Below, piece after piece: positions 1 through 6,130 of a stretch of DNA of 7,395 bases. Positions within the stretch are counted from its first letter, which is position 1. Each line of letters begins with the position of its first letter. The DNA is from JAZSQZ01 sp045538175 (GTDB lineage: Bacteria; Bacillota; Clostridia; Christensenellales; UBA1242): NCBI GenBank assembly GCA_045538175.1, contig JAZSQZ010000040.1, positions 1-7,395 on the forward strand. Direction: 5' to 3'. The notes below the pieces were generated by a model. The model was not told the origin of the DNA. It worked only from the letters and a program-made list of their open reading frames with translations, and ran no database searches. The position numbers and the translations under genes are program-made.

Positions 1-394
1 TGGCCTCCGACTTTGCAATTTCAACGCCATTTCCAAAAAGCATTTGGCTGTGCGTGACATCAAGCCAACACTCATCAATGCCGAAGGGTTCGACAAAATT
101 TGTATATTTTAAGTAAATTTCTCTTACTTTTTTTGAGAAAACTGCATATTCGTCGTGGTTAGGGGATACGCAGATAAGGTTTGGGCAAAGTTGTTTTGCT
201 TTCCATATAACTTCGCCGGTTTTAATGCCTTTTTCTTTTGCAAGAGTGTTTTTTGCTAGGATTATTCCGGTCCTTTTTTTAGGGTCGCCTGCAACAGCTA
301 AAGGAAGCCCCCTATATTCAGGGTGCCTTAAGCATTCAACCGATGCATAAAAGTTGTTTAAATCACAGTGTAAAATAACTCTTTCTTTTTCCAT
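1..394 (-). CDS. dinB: Y-family DNA polymerase (DinB/Pol IV-like), N-terminal part, cut by the window edge
   Basis: This is a translesion DNA polymerase that copies past damaged template bases. The 131 codons visible from the ATG at 394 cover much of the palm and fingers. They show HCDLNNFYASVE at residues 9-20, with metal-binding Asp11, and FGIDECWLDVT at 104-114, with the catalytic pair Asp107-Glu108. Tyr16 sits where E. coli DinB has its steric-gate Phe13. The fingers read LAKNTLAKEKGIKTGE rather than the Pol IV form with Tyr and Arg (YxARKFGV type), which matches the Clostridia-type Y-family subgroup I remember rather than classical Pol IV. The 3' end lies outside the window, so the C-terminal little-finger domain and the clamp-binding tail cannot be judged. 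The gene diverges from ctsR. I saw no LexA box upstream. The family call is firm; the Pol IV label within the family is less so. Confidence 0.9.
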   Translation of the reverse strand, partial: MEKERVILHCDLNNFYASVECLRHPEYRGLPLAVAGDPKKRTGIILAKNTLAKEKGIKTGEVIWKAKQLCPNLICVSPNHDEYAVFSKKVREIYLKYTNFVEPFGIDECWLDVTHSQMLFGNGVEIAKSEA

Positions 395-407
395 TTTCTT
401 TAATTTA

Positions 408-436
408 ATTATATGGAATTTATAATTTTTTATCAA
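408..436 (-). promoter_or_regulatory. Sigma-A promoter of the dinB-like gene
   Basis: On the minus strand, -35 TTGATA (436-431) is followed by a 17-base spacer and a perfect -10 TATAAT (413-408). A start about seven bases downstream falls near 401, only about 6-7 bases before the ATG at 394, so the transcript would be nearly leaderless. The sequence before the ATG (TTAAAGAAA) has no good Shine-Dalgarno motif, which fits this. Confidence 0.7.
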
Positions 437-471
437 GCAAATTAAATTTATAAAAAAGACTTTTAAATTTA

Positions 472-500
472 TTGACAACAAATTTTTTAAGTTATATAAT
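472..500 (+). promoter_or_regulatory. Sigma-A promoter of the ctsR-clpC operon
   Basis: A consensus -35 TTGACA (472-477), a 17-base spacer and a consensus -10 TATAAT (495-500). The predicted start is near 507, exactly where the CtsR operator begins. A promoter this strong would be expected to need tight repression. It lies back to back with the dinB-like promoter. Confidence 0.9.
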
Positions 501-506
501 AATAAA

Positions 507-523
507 GGTCAAAGAAAGTCAAA
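507..523 (+). promoter_or_regulatory. CtsR operator (heptad direct repeat)
   Basis: GGTCAAA-GAA-AGTCAAA matches the CtsR consensus RGTCAAA-NAN-RGTCAAA at every position. It sits at the predicted transcription start of the ctsR-clpC operon, so bound CtsR would block initiation, giving autoregulation and heat induction. Only one copy was seen in this leader, and no CIRCE inverted repeat for HrcA accompanies it. Confidence 0.93.
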
Positions 524-544
524 CTTTTGAAAAAAGGATAAAAT

Positions 545-1003
545 ATGCAAAATATAAGTAATATTATTGAAGAGTTTATTTTGTCAACTATGGGCGAAGA
601 TAATACTTTGCATTTATCTAGAAATGATATGGCAGAGTATTTTAATTGTGCGCCAAGTCAAATAAACTATGTTTTATCAACAAGATTTAATTTAAACCGT
701 GGTTTTATAATACAAAGCCAAAGGGGTGGTGGTGGATATATAAAGATATATAGAATTGACAACTTTGATGATAATTATATCCATAAGGTTTTAAATGAAA
801 GAGTAAAAGATAGAATAGGATATAAAGATGCGATATATATCTTAGAAGATTTAGAACAAAAAGATTTGATTTCAACCACACAAGCGCAAGTTATTGGTTT
901 TGCAATCACTCCAAAAGCACTTGCAAGCCCAATAAACAACGAAGATCAAATTAGAGCAAATATTTTGAAAAATGTTTTAATAAACATTATAAAGGAGAAT
1001 TAG
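545..1003 (+). CDS. ctsR: CtsR, class III heat-shock repressor
   Basis: This is a dimeric winged-helix repressor of clp genes. At 152 residues it is essentially the length of the B. subtilis protein. Residues 1-70 form the DNA-binding domain. They contain the helix-turn-helix NCAPSQINYVLSTRF (34-48) and the wing RGGGGYIKI (60-68), whose Arg60 and four glycines are the DNA-contact and temperature-sensing loop known in the family. Residues from about 75 on are the helical C-terminal dimerisation domain. The start is supported by AAGGA six bases upstream. The gene lies directly under its own perfect operator and ends one base before clpC, so both are translated from one message. The McsB arginine kinase and its activator McsA, usually encoded next, are absent here. 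Heat release may therefore depend on the glycine loop itself, or on an McsB encoded elsewhere. Confidence 0.96.
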   Translation: MQNISNIIEEFILSTMGEDNTLHLSRNDMAEYFNCAPSQINYVLSTRFNLNRGFIIQSQRGGGGYIKIYRIDNFDDNYIHKVLNERVKDRIGYKDAIYILEDLEQKDLISTTQAQVIGFAITPKALASPINNEDQIRANILKNVLINIIKEN

Positions 1004-1004
1004 T

Positions 1005-3473
1005 ATGAATAATAATATTAAATTTTCAGACAGTTCACAAAAAGTATTAAATTATGCAGGAGAAATGACCAAAAAAATGGGCACAAATCAAATTGATAGT
1101 GAGCATTTGTTATATGGTATTCTTTGCGTACCAACATCTCTTGCTTGCAGAATGTTAAAAGATGTAGGCGTAATAAAAGAAAAACTTGCTGAGTGGTTTT
1201 CAAGAAGTTATAGTGGACCACCATCAACGACAAATCAATTAGAACTTACACCGATTACAAAAAACATTTTTGTAACAGGCTCTAACATTGCCTTTAAACT
1301 TGGACACGACTTTTTAAGTGCAGAGCACATTTTGCTTGCATTGTTGTTTAACGAAGATTGTTATGCAATGACACTGCTTAAAAATCTTTTTAAAGTTGAT
1401 GTTGAAGATTTAAGAGATAGAGTTTATGACGAACTTAAAAATGTAAATATGGAAGATGTAAGCAAAAATATTTCTTCCAACGTCGACAATTCAACAACCG
1501 AAAAAAGCACCTTGCCACAGGGTCTTTTGGATATGGGATATGATGTAACCTTAAAAGCAAGACAAGGCAAGATGGATCCAATCATAGGTCGAGAAAATGA
1601 AATTGAACGACTTATTGAAATTTTGTGTCGTAAAACAAAGAACAATCCTATATTAATAGGTGAAGCAGGTGTTGGAAAAACAGCCGTTGTAGAAGGACTT
1701 GCACAAGCCATTGTAAAAGGTCGTGTTCCACAAATTTTGGCAAACAAGACTGTATATTCGCTCGATATTGGCTCTCTAATGGCAGGAACTAAGTTTAGGG
1801 GAGAATTAGAGCAACGCCTAAAAGATGCGATAGAAACGATTATTCAAGACAAAAATATTATTGTTTTTATAGACGAAATTCACACGTTAGCTCAAGCCGG
1901 TTCTGAGAAAGGAGATGTCAGCCCTAGTGATATGTTAAAGCCATATCTTGCTCGTGGAGAGTTGCAAACAATTGGTGCTACAACAACTGAAGAGTATAGG
2001 AAGTTTATTGAAAAGGATAAGGCTTTAGAGAGAAGATTTCAACCTATCGTTGTCAACCCACCATCAGTTGATGATACAATCTTAATCTTAAGGGGCTTAA
2101 AAGATAGTTACGAAGCCTTCCATAAAATTAAAATTACTGATGAAGCAATTATTGCAGCAGCAAAATTGTCTGATAGATATATTATGGATAGGAGCCTTCC
2201 TGATAAAGCAATCGACCTTATAGATGAGGCAAGCAGTAGGGCAAGAGTAAGTGGAAGTGTTCTTCCAAAAATGCTACAAGACTTGCACGATAAATTTACA
2301 GAAATCCATAGAAACTACCAAGAAGCAGTTATTCAACAAAATATGGAAAAATCAGGAAAACTTGCAACCGAACTCAATGCTCTTGTTGCAAAGATTAAAG
2401 AAGAAGAATCTAAGTATAACCTTGCAAAACCAAAAGAAGAGCCAATGATAGGAGAGAGAGAAATTGCAGAAGTTATTGCAAGATGGACGGGTATCCCTGT
2501 TGCAAAAATCACAGAAGGCGAAAAAGAGAAGTTGATGCGTCTTGAAGAAATCTTGCACCAAAGAGTTGTTGGTCAAGACGAAGCAGTAAACGCCGTATGT
2601 AAAGCAATAAGAAGGTCCCGTGTTGGTCTTCAAGATAGTAAACGCCCAATAGGATCGTTTTTGTTCCTAGGTCAAACAGGTGTTGGTAAAACTGAACTTT
2701 GTAAAGCACTTGCTGAAGCAATGTTTGATAACGAAAATTCACTAATTCGTCTTGATATGAGTGAGTATATGGAAAGTTACTCTGTATCAAAAATGATAGG
2801 TGCTCCTCCAGGATATATAGGTCACGACGATGGTGGACAGTTAACAGAACAAGTAAGACGCAAACCATATTCTGTTGTATTGTTTGATGAAATAGAAAAA
2901 GCACATCCTGATGTCTTTAATATCTTGCTTCAAATTTTAGACGACGGAAGACTTACTGATAGCAATGGTAGAACTGTCAACTTTAAAAACACAATTATCA
3001 TTATGACAAGCAACTGTGGTGTAAGTGATATATATAATAGAAGAGAAACATTAGGTTTTGGTTCAACTGCAATAAATACTGACAACCCAGATTACGAACA
3101 AATGAAAGATATTATAATGGCAAACGTTAGAAAGAAATTCAAACCAGAATTTATTAACCGTATCGATGTTATAACAGTTTTCCATAGTTTAACAAATACT
3201 GACCTTACAAATATCGCAACAATAATGCTTACAAATTTTAATAAGAGATTAAAAGAAAAGGGTATCAATATTAAGGTTACAAAGAGTGCGCTTAATTATC
3301 TTGTAGAAAAGGGAAGTTCTCCAGAATACGGTGCACGACCACTTAAAAGGGTTATTCAACAAGATATCGAAGATAGGTTAACAGACGGAATTTTGAGTGG
3401 AGAAATAGATAGAACACAAATACTCGTCGATTTTGATGGAAATAATTTAAACTTTTCTAATACAACCGACTAA
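1005..3473 (+). CDS. clpC: ClpC-type AAA+ unfoldase of the ClpCP protease
   Basis: This hexameric ATPase unfolds substrates and feeds them to ClpP. In order, the 822 residues show a double Clp N-domain (about 1-150), NBD1 with Walker A GEAGVGKT (219-226), Walker B FIDE (288-291), pore-loop GTKFRGE (261-267) and arginine finger RRF (343-345). Next come a short coiled M-domain (about 417-475) and NBD2 with Walker A GQTGVGKT (556-563), Walker B LFDE (626-629) and pore-loop GYIG (603-606). The ClpP-docking tripeptide is LGF (683-685), in place of VGF in B. subtilis, so a ClpP partner is expected. Glu33 and Glu107 match the phospho-arginine-binding glutamates of B. subtilis ClpC, but these positions are widely conserved. 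The M-domain head carries QNMEK where B. subtilis has QEFEK. AAAGGAG lies seven bases before the ATG, overlapping the end of ctsR. ClpE is less likely, since there is no N-terminal zinc finger. Confidence 0.96.
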   Translation: MNNNIKFSDSSQKVLNYAGEMTKKMGTNQIDSEHLLYGILCVPTSLACRMLKDVGVIKEKLAEWFSRSYSGPPSTTNQLELTPITKNIFVTGSNIAFKLGHDFLSAEHILLALLFNEDCYAMTLLKNLFKVDVEDLRDRVYDELKNVNMEDVSKNISSNVDNSTTEKSTLPQGLLDMGYDVTLKARQGKMDPIIGRENEIERLIEILCRKTKNNPILIGEAGVGKTAVVEGLAQAIVKGRVPQILANKTVYSLDIGSLMAGTKFRGELEQRLKDAIETIIQDKNIIVFIDEIHTLAQAGSEKGDVSPSDMLKPYLARGELQTIGATTTEEYRKFIEKDKALERRFQPIVVNPPSVDDTILILRGLKDSYEAFHKIKITDEAIIAAAKLSDRYIMDRSLPDKAIDLIDEASSRARVSGSVLPKMLQDLHDKFTEIHRNYQEAVIQQNMEKSGKLATELNALVAKIKEEESKYNLAKPKEEPMIGEREIAEVIARWTGIPVAKITEGEKEKLMRLEEILHQRVVGQDEAVNAVCKAIRRSRVGLQDSKRPIGSFLFLGQTGVGKTELCKALAEAMFDNENSLIRLDMSEYMESYSVSKMIGAPPGYIGHDDGGQLTEQVRRKPYSVVLFDEIEKAHPDVFNILLQILDDGRLTDSNGRTVNFKNTIIIMTSNCGVSDIYNRRETLGFGSTAINTDNPDYEQMKDIIMANVRKKFKPEFINRIDVITVFHSLTNTDLTNIATIMLTNFNKRLKEKGINIKVTKSALNYLVEKGSSPEYGARPLKRVIQQDIEDRLTDGILSGEIDRTQILVDFDGNNLNFSNTTD

Positions 3474-3478
3474 TTTGT

Positions 3479-3507
3479 TTGCTAAAAATCAATAAATTTG
3501 ATAAAAT
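3479..3507 (+). promoter_or_regulatory. Possible weak promoter for hpf
   Basis: TTGCTA (3479-3484), a 17-base spacer and TAAAAT (3502-3507) form an imperfect sigma-A site just after the clpC stop. It could give hpf a supply independent of CtsR. In such AT-rich DNA a chance match is plausible. No terminator hairpin lies between clpC and hpf, so read-through is expected as well. Confidence 0.35.
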
Positions 3508-3533
3508 AAAAGCATTAAAGGAGGCTTAAATTT

Positions 3534-4064
3534 ATGAAAATAGAATTTAATTCAAAAAATTATAACATCACAGACAAACTAAAAGAAATCGTTGAAAAGA
3601 AAGTTGATAGACTTGATAAATACTTCAACGACGACGCAGTTGCAAAAGTTAACTGTAAAACAGAAGGCAACCTTTGCAAACTTGAACTAAGTATTAGAAG
3701 TCGTGGATTATTTTATAGAACAGAAGTTTTAGGCGATAATATGTATGATAACATTGACGTTGCTCTTCCAAAAGTTGAAAGACAAATTGTTAAATTTGGC
3801 GATAAATTTGCAACAAGGTTAAAGAAAGATTCACTTAGCGATAAACAATATGTTTTCTTTGAAGAACCTGTTGTAGAAAAACCAAAAGAAGTTGTCAAAA
3901 AGAAATCTTTCGAACTTGAACCAATTTCAGTTGAAGATGCAAAAGTTATGCTTGAAACAATTGATAACAATTTCTATATCTTCTTAAATCGTGAAACAAA
4001 CAATGTTAACGTATTATATAGAAGACTTGATGGAAACTTTGGTTTAATCGAAGCAATCTATTAA
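3534..4064 (+). CDS. hpf: Long-form ribosome hibernation promoting factor (HPF)
   Basis: HPF binds the small ribosomal subunit and pairs 70S ribosomes into inactive 100S dimers during stress or stationary phase. At 176 residues it is the long form. The N-terminal RaiA-like domain (about 1-98) has the usual NYNITDKLKEIVEKKVDRL opening and covers the mRNA/tRNA channel. A charged linker (about 99-125, rich in Lys and Glu) leads to the C-terminal dimerisation domain (about 126-176) with FYIFLNRETNNVNVLYRR and DGNFGLIE. AAAGGAGG nine bases upstream of the ATG is a near-ideal ribosome binding site. The gene follows clpC by 60 bases with no terminator between, so it is probably co-transcribed with ctsR-clpC. 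That would tie ribosome hibernation to the heat-shock response. A strong terminator follows it. Confidence 0.95.
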   Translation: MKIEFNSKNYNITDKLKEIVEKKVDRLDKYFNDDAVAKVNCKTEGNLCKLELSIRSRGLFYRTEVLGDNMYDNIDVALPKVERQIVKFGDKFATRLKKDSLSDKQYVFFEEPVVEKPKEVVKKKSFELEPISVEDAKVMLETIDNNFYIFLNRETNNVNVLYRRLDGNFGLIEAIY

Positions 4065-4068
4065 AAAT

Positions 4069-4097
4069 AAAAGATAGCAATATTGCTATCTTTTTTT
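4069..4097 (+). terminator. Intrinsic terminator of the ctsR-clpC-hpf operon
   Basis: A perfect inverted repeat centred between 4081 and 4082 (core GATAGCA-ATAT-TGCTATC, extended by A/T pairs) runs into seven T residues. It starts five bases after the hpf stop codon. The flanking A and T runs mean it could also work in the opposite direction. Confidence 0.92.
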
Positions 4098-4104
4098 ATT
4101 TTTT

Positions 4105-4140
4105 AAAACAAAAAAGACTTACGATTTGTTAGTCTTTTTT
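4105..4140 (-). terminator. Intrinsic terminator of the alpha-oxoamine synthase gene
   Basis: Arms 4110-4119 and 4131-4140 (AAAAAAGACT / AGTCTTTTTT) pair across an 11-base loop. Read on the minus strand, the stem is followed by TTTTTTGTTTT. It lies four bases beyond the minus-strand stop at 4145. T runs on both sides make it usable in both directions, as a back-up for the hpf terminator. Confidence 0.82.
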
Positions 4141-4144
4141 TTTA

Positions 4145-5332
4145 TTATTTTTTAAGTAATCCAAGTTCGCCCATAACTTTTGCAATTATGTCTGTTGCTC
4201 TATCAATTTGTTCTTTTGTAAGAGTTGCCATATAACTTGTTCTAATAATAGCACCACCGGTTGGGGCAGCAGGAGATACAACAGGGTTTACATAAACGCC
4301 AGCTTCAAAAATCTTTTTGCAAGCAATAAATGTTGTATCATCATCATATGTATTAAGTGGGATAATTGGAGCTTCGCTATCACGAATATCAACACCCTTT
4401 TTGATAAATTGTTCTCTTGCATAGTTTGCAATATCCATAAGCTTCTTTGGAAGGTCTGGATTGTTTTTTAATACTCTTAAAGATGCTCTTGCGCACTCAA
4501 CGTTTGCAGGGGTGAGTGAAGCACAGAAGATAAATGGTCTTGAATTGTGTTTTACATAATCAACAACTTCTTGTGAAGCTGCCATATATCCACCGATTGA
4601 AGCAAGGCTCTTTGAGAAAGTTCCCATAATAATGTCAACTTTGTCTTCAAGGCCGAAGTGAGAAGCAGTACCACGACCACCTTCACCGATAACACCAAAA
4701 CCGTGTGCGTCATCAACCATAACTCTTGCACCATATTTTTCAGCAAGTGCAACAATTTCAGGTAATTTACAAATGTCACCACCCATACTGAAAACACCGT
4801 CTGTAACGATAAGTTTTCCAGCATCGGCAGGAACATTTTTAAGTTGTCTTTCTAAGTCTTCCATATCGCTATGGTTGTATCTTAAAAGCTTTGCATAACT
4901 TAATCTGCAACCATCATAAATACTAGCGTGATTTTCTTTATCACCGATAATATAATCGTTTCTGCCAGCAATAGCACTGATAATACCAAGGTTAGTTTGG
5001 AAACCTGTGCTAAGTGTTAAGCAAGCTTCTTTATTTAAAAATTCAGCGAGTTCTTTTTCTAAATTAACGTGAATAGTAGAAGTACCATTTAAGAAACGGG
5101 AACCGGAGAACCCTGAACCATATTTTTTAAGAGCCTCTCTTCCTGCTTCAATAACTTCGTCGTTACCTGTAAGACCTAAATAGTTGTTGGAACCAAGCAT
5201 AATAACATTGATATCATCCATTACAACTTCAGGTCCTTGTTTAGTGTCTAAAGCATGGAAGTAAGGATAAATACCTTTTTCAATAGCAGTTTTAGCAACT
5301 GTGTAGTTTTTACATTTATCAAATAAATCCAT
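4145..5332 (-). CDS. PLP-dependent alpha-oxoamine synthase, serine palmitoyltransferase-like
   Basis: This is a fold-type I PLP enzyme that condenses an amino acid with an acyl-CoA and releases CO2. The 395 residues are the normal family length. Visible residues are the PLP Schiff-base Lys241 in GTFSKSLASIGG, Asp207 and His210 in VDDAHG (PLP pyridine and O3' contacts), His135 in DKENHASIYDG (ring stacking) and Arg364 in IIRTSYMAT (carboxylate binding). KQGPEVVM (31-38), YGSGFSGSRFLNGT (71-84) and APIIPL (321-326) resemble, from memory, Bacteroides serine palmitoyltransferase more than E. coli BioF or Kbl. The likely product would be 3-ketosphinganine, but glycine C-acetyltransferase (2-amino-3-ketobutyrate) is a real alternative and annotation pipelines often use the Kbl or BioF name. 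No biotin, threonine dehydrogenase or ceramide genes are adjacent. The start has AAGGAGTT five bases upstream. The family is firm; the substrate is uncertain. Confidence 0.9.
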   Translation of the reverse strand: MDLFDKCKNYTVAKTAIEKGIYPYFHALDTKQGPEVVMDDINVIMLGSNNYLGLTGNDEVIEAGREALKKYGSGFSGSRFLNGTSTIHVNLEKELAEFLNKEACLTLSTGFQTNLGIISAIAGRNDYIIGDKENHASIYDGCRLSYAKLLRYNHSDMEDLERQLKNVPADAGKLIVTDGVFSMGGDICKLPEIVALAEKYGARVMVDDAHGFGVIGEGGRGTASHFGLEDKVDIIMGTFSKSLASIGGYMAASQEVVDYVKHNSRPFIFCASLTPANVECARASLRVLKNNPDLPKKLMDIANYAREQFIKKGVDIRDSEAPIIPLNTYDDDTTFIACKKIFEAGVYVNPVVSPAAPTGGAIIRTSYMATLTKEQIDRATDIIAKVMGELGLLKK

Positions 5333-5355
5333 CTTTTAACTCCTTGATTTTAAAT

Positions 5356-5373
5356 TTGTTGAAAAATCAACAA
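5356..5373. promoter_or_regulatory. 18-bp palindrome resembling a Rex operator
   Basis: TTGTTGA-AAAA-TCAACAA is a perfect 7-4-7 inverted repeat covering the predicted start of the minus-strand synthase gene. Its layout (TTGT...N4...ACAA, 18 bp) matches sites of the redox repressor Rex, whose clostridial consensus I recall as TTGTTAA-N4-TTAACAA, with one change per arm. The same bases could instead form a 5' hairpin in the transcript. Confidence 0.5.
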
Positions 5374-5377
5374 GAAA

Positions 5378-5406
5378 ATTATAGCACTATAAAAAAAATA
5401 AGTCAC
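5378..5406 (-). promoter_or_regulatory. Promoter of the alpha-oxoamine synthase gene
   Basis: On the minus strand, -35 GTGACT (5406-5401), a 17-base spacer and a perfect -10 TATAAT (5383-5378) preceded by TGC form an extended -10. The start is expected near 5371, inside the 18-bp palindrome. This gives a leader of about 39 bases with a good ribosome binding site. Confidence 0.7.
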
Positions 5407-5425
5407 TTAATTTAATAAAATTGAT

Positions 5426-5454
5426 TTGTTTTTTTTTATGATTTAGTGTACACT
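5426..5454 (+). promoter_or_regulatory. Putative promoter of the ABC ATPase-HTH operon
   Basis: TTGTTT (5426-5431), a 17-base spacer and TACACT (5449-5454) form an imperfect sigma-A site about 20 bases before the ATG. The -10 lies inside a 12-bp palindrome, so the promoter may be controlled by a bound regulator. No better pair was found in the interval. Confidence 0.45.
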
Positions 5455-5455
5455 A
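5444..5455. promoter_or_regulatory. 12-bp palindrome over the ATPase promoter, candidate operator
   Basis: TAGTGTACACTA is a perfect palindrome overlapping the putative -10. Its right half plus flank, CACTATGAAA (5451-5460), nearly repeats CACTATAAAA (5385-5394) near the synthase promoter on the other side of the interval. It may be a site for the HTH protein encoded downstream. That link is inferred from position only. Confidence 0.4.
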
Positions 5456-5474
5456 TGAAATGTAAGGAGTAGAA

Positions 5475-6119
5475 ATGATAGTTTTTTCAAATGTGTACCT
5501 AAAATACACAAAAGAATTCTATGCATTAAACAATGTTTCTTTCAAAGCAAAAAAGGGTCAGGTTATAGCTTTTTTAGGCCCTGTTGATAGCGGAAAAACT
5601 TGTATAATGAGAATTCTTGCAGGTCTTGAAAAGAAATCAAAAGGCGAAGTATATATAAAAGATATTCCTGTTGAAAACGTAGATTATCAAAACGACGTTG
5701 CGATGGGGTATATATCATATAAAGCCACCTTCTTTGAAAAGAAAACTGTATACGAAAACTTAAAGTATGTTCTAAAAATCAGAGGCTTTAGTGAAGCCGA
5801 GCAGGAAACAATGATAAATAAAGCTTTGATTGATTTTAGAATTGAAAACCTAAAAGATGAAAAAATCTACAGGTTGTCCTTATTCCAAAGATATTTGGTT
5901 TCAGTTGTGCGTCTAAGTTTTAGAAAGCTTGAGATTGTGCTTATCGATAATATCTTTGAAGAGTTGACAGAAGAAGAAAACAAAAAACTTATTGCATTAT
6001 TTAAAAAACAATTTGTAAAACCGAATTCTGTTGTTATTTATGCAACAAGTGATGAAGAAAAGGCAAAAGCAATGTCAACCAACATAATAAAAATTAAATA
6101 TGGTGTAATAGAAGAGTAA
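5475..6119 (+). CDS. Degenerate ABC-type ATPase domain protein, probable ATP-binding pseudoenzyme
   Basis: The 214 residues have the length and fold pattern of one ABC nucleotide-binding domain. Retained are A-loop Tyr11, Walker A GPVDSGKT (35-42) with Lys41, and the TVYENL stretch (91-96). Most catalytic positions are lost. By my alignment the Q-loop Gln is Tyr82, the LSGGQ signature is LSLFQ (134-138), Walker B Asp158 is followed by Asn159 instead of Glu, the D-loop Asp is Thr165, and the H-loop His is Ser192 (ATSDEE). ATP binding is plausible; hydrolysis is unlikely. The frame is intact, with good codons and ribosome binding site (AAGGAG, five bases before the ATG), so this is not a decaying pseudogene. 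No permease or binding-protein gene is adjacent. The next gene is a DNA-binding protein whose ribosome binding site begins at this stop codon. A regulatory role is inferred; a divergent half of a transporter pair remains possible. Confidence 0.85.
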   Translation: MIVFSNVYLKYTKEFYALNNVSFKAKKGQVIAFLGPVDSGKTCIMRILAGLEKKSKGEVYIKDIPVENVDYQNDVAMGYISYKATFFEKKTVYENLKYVLKIRGFSEAEQETMINKALIDFRIENLKDEKIYRLSLFQRYLVSVVRLSFRKLEIVLIDNIFEELTEEENKKLIALFKKQFVKPNSVVIYATSDEEKAKAMSTNIIKIKYGVIEE

Positions 6120-6130
6120 GAGGAAAAACA

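Noticed and set aside
395..544. LexA/SOS box for the polymerase, or a CIRCE element for the clp operon
   Set aside because: No GAAC-N4-GTTC-type palindrome and no CIRCE inverted repeat is present; only the CtsR heptads match.
2352..2904. Long open frames on the minus strand inside clpC (also at 1018-1233 and 1424-1747)
   Set aside because: They are antisense to a strongly conserved gene, overlap each other, lack ribosome binding sites and encode Phe/Leu/Cys-rich sequence typical of a reverse-frame shadow.
4208..4836. Open frames opposite or shifted within the alpha-oxoamine synthase gene
   Set aside because: The synthase motifs run unbroken through the whole frame 4145-5332; the others show no family features.
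4145..5332. Calling the synthase bioF or kbl outright
   Set aside because: The SRFLNGT and SPIIPL-type stretches look closer to the Spt subgroup, and no biotin or threonine genes are adjacent; the substrate cannot be fixed by eye.
5475..6119. Calling the ATPase-like gene a normal transporter subunit or a pseudogene
   Set aside because: The catalytic motifs are lost and no permease is adjacent, yet the frame, start signal and length are intact, so neither label fits well.
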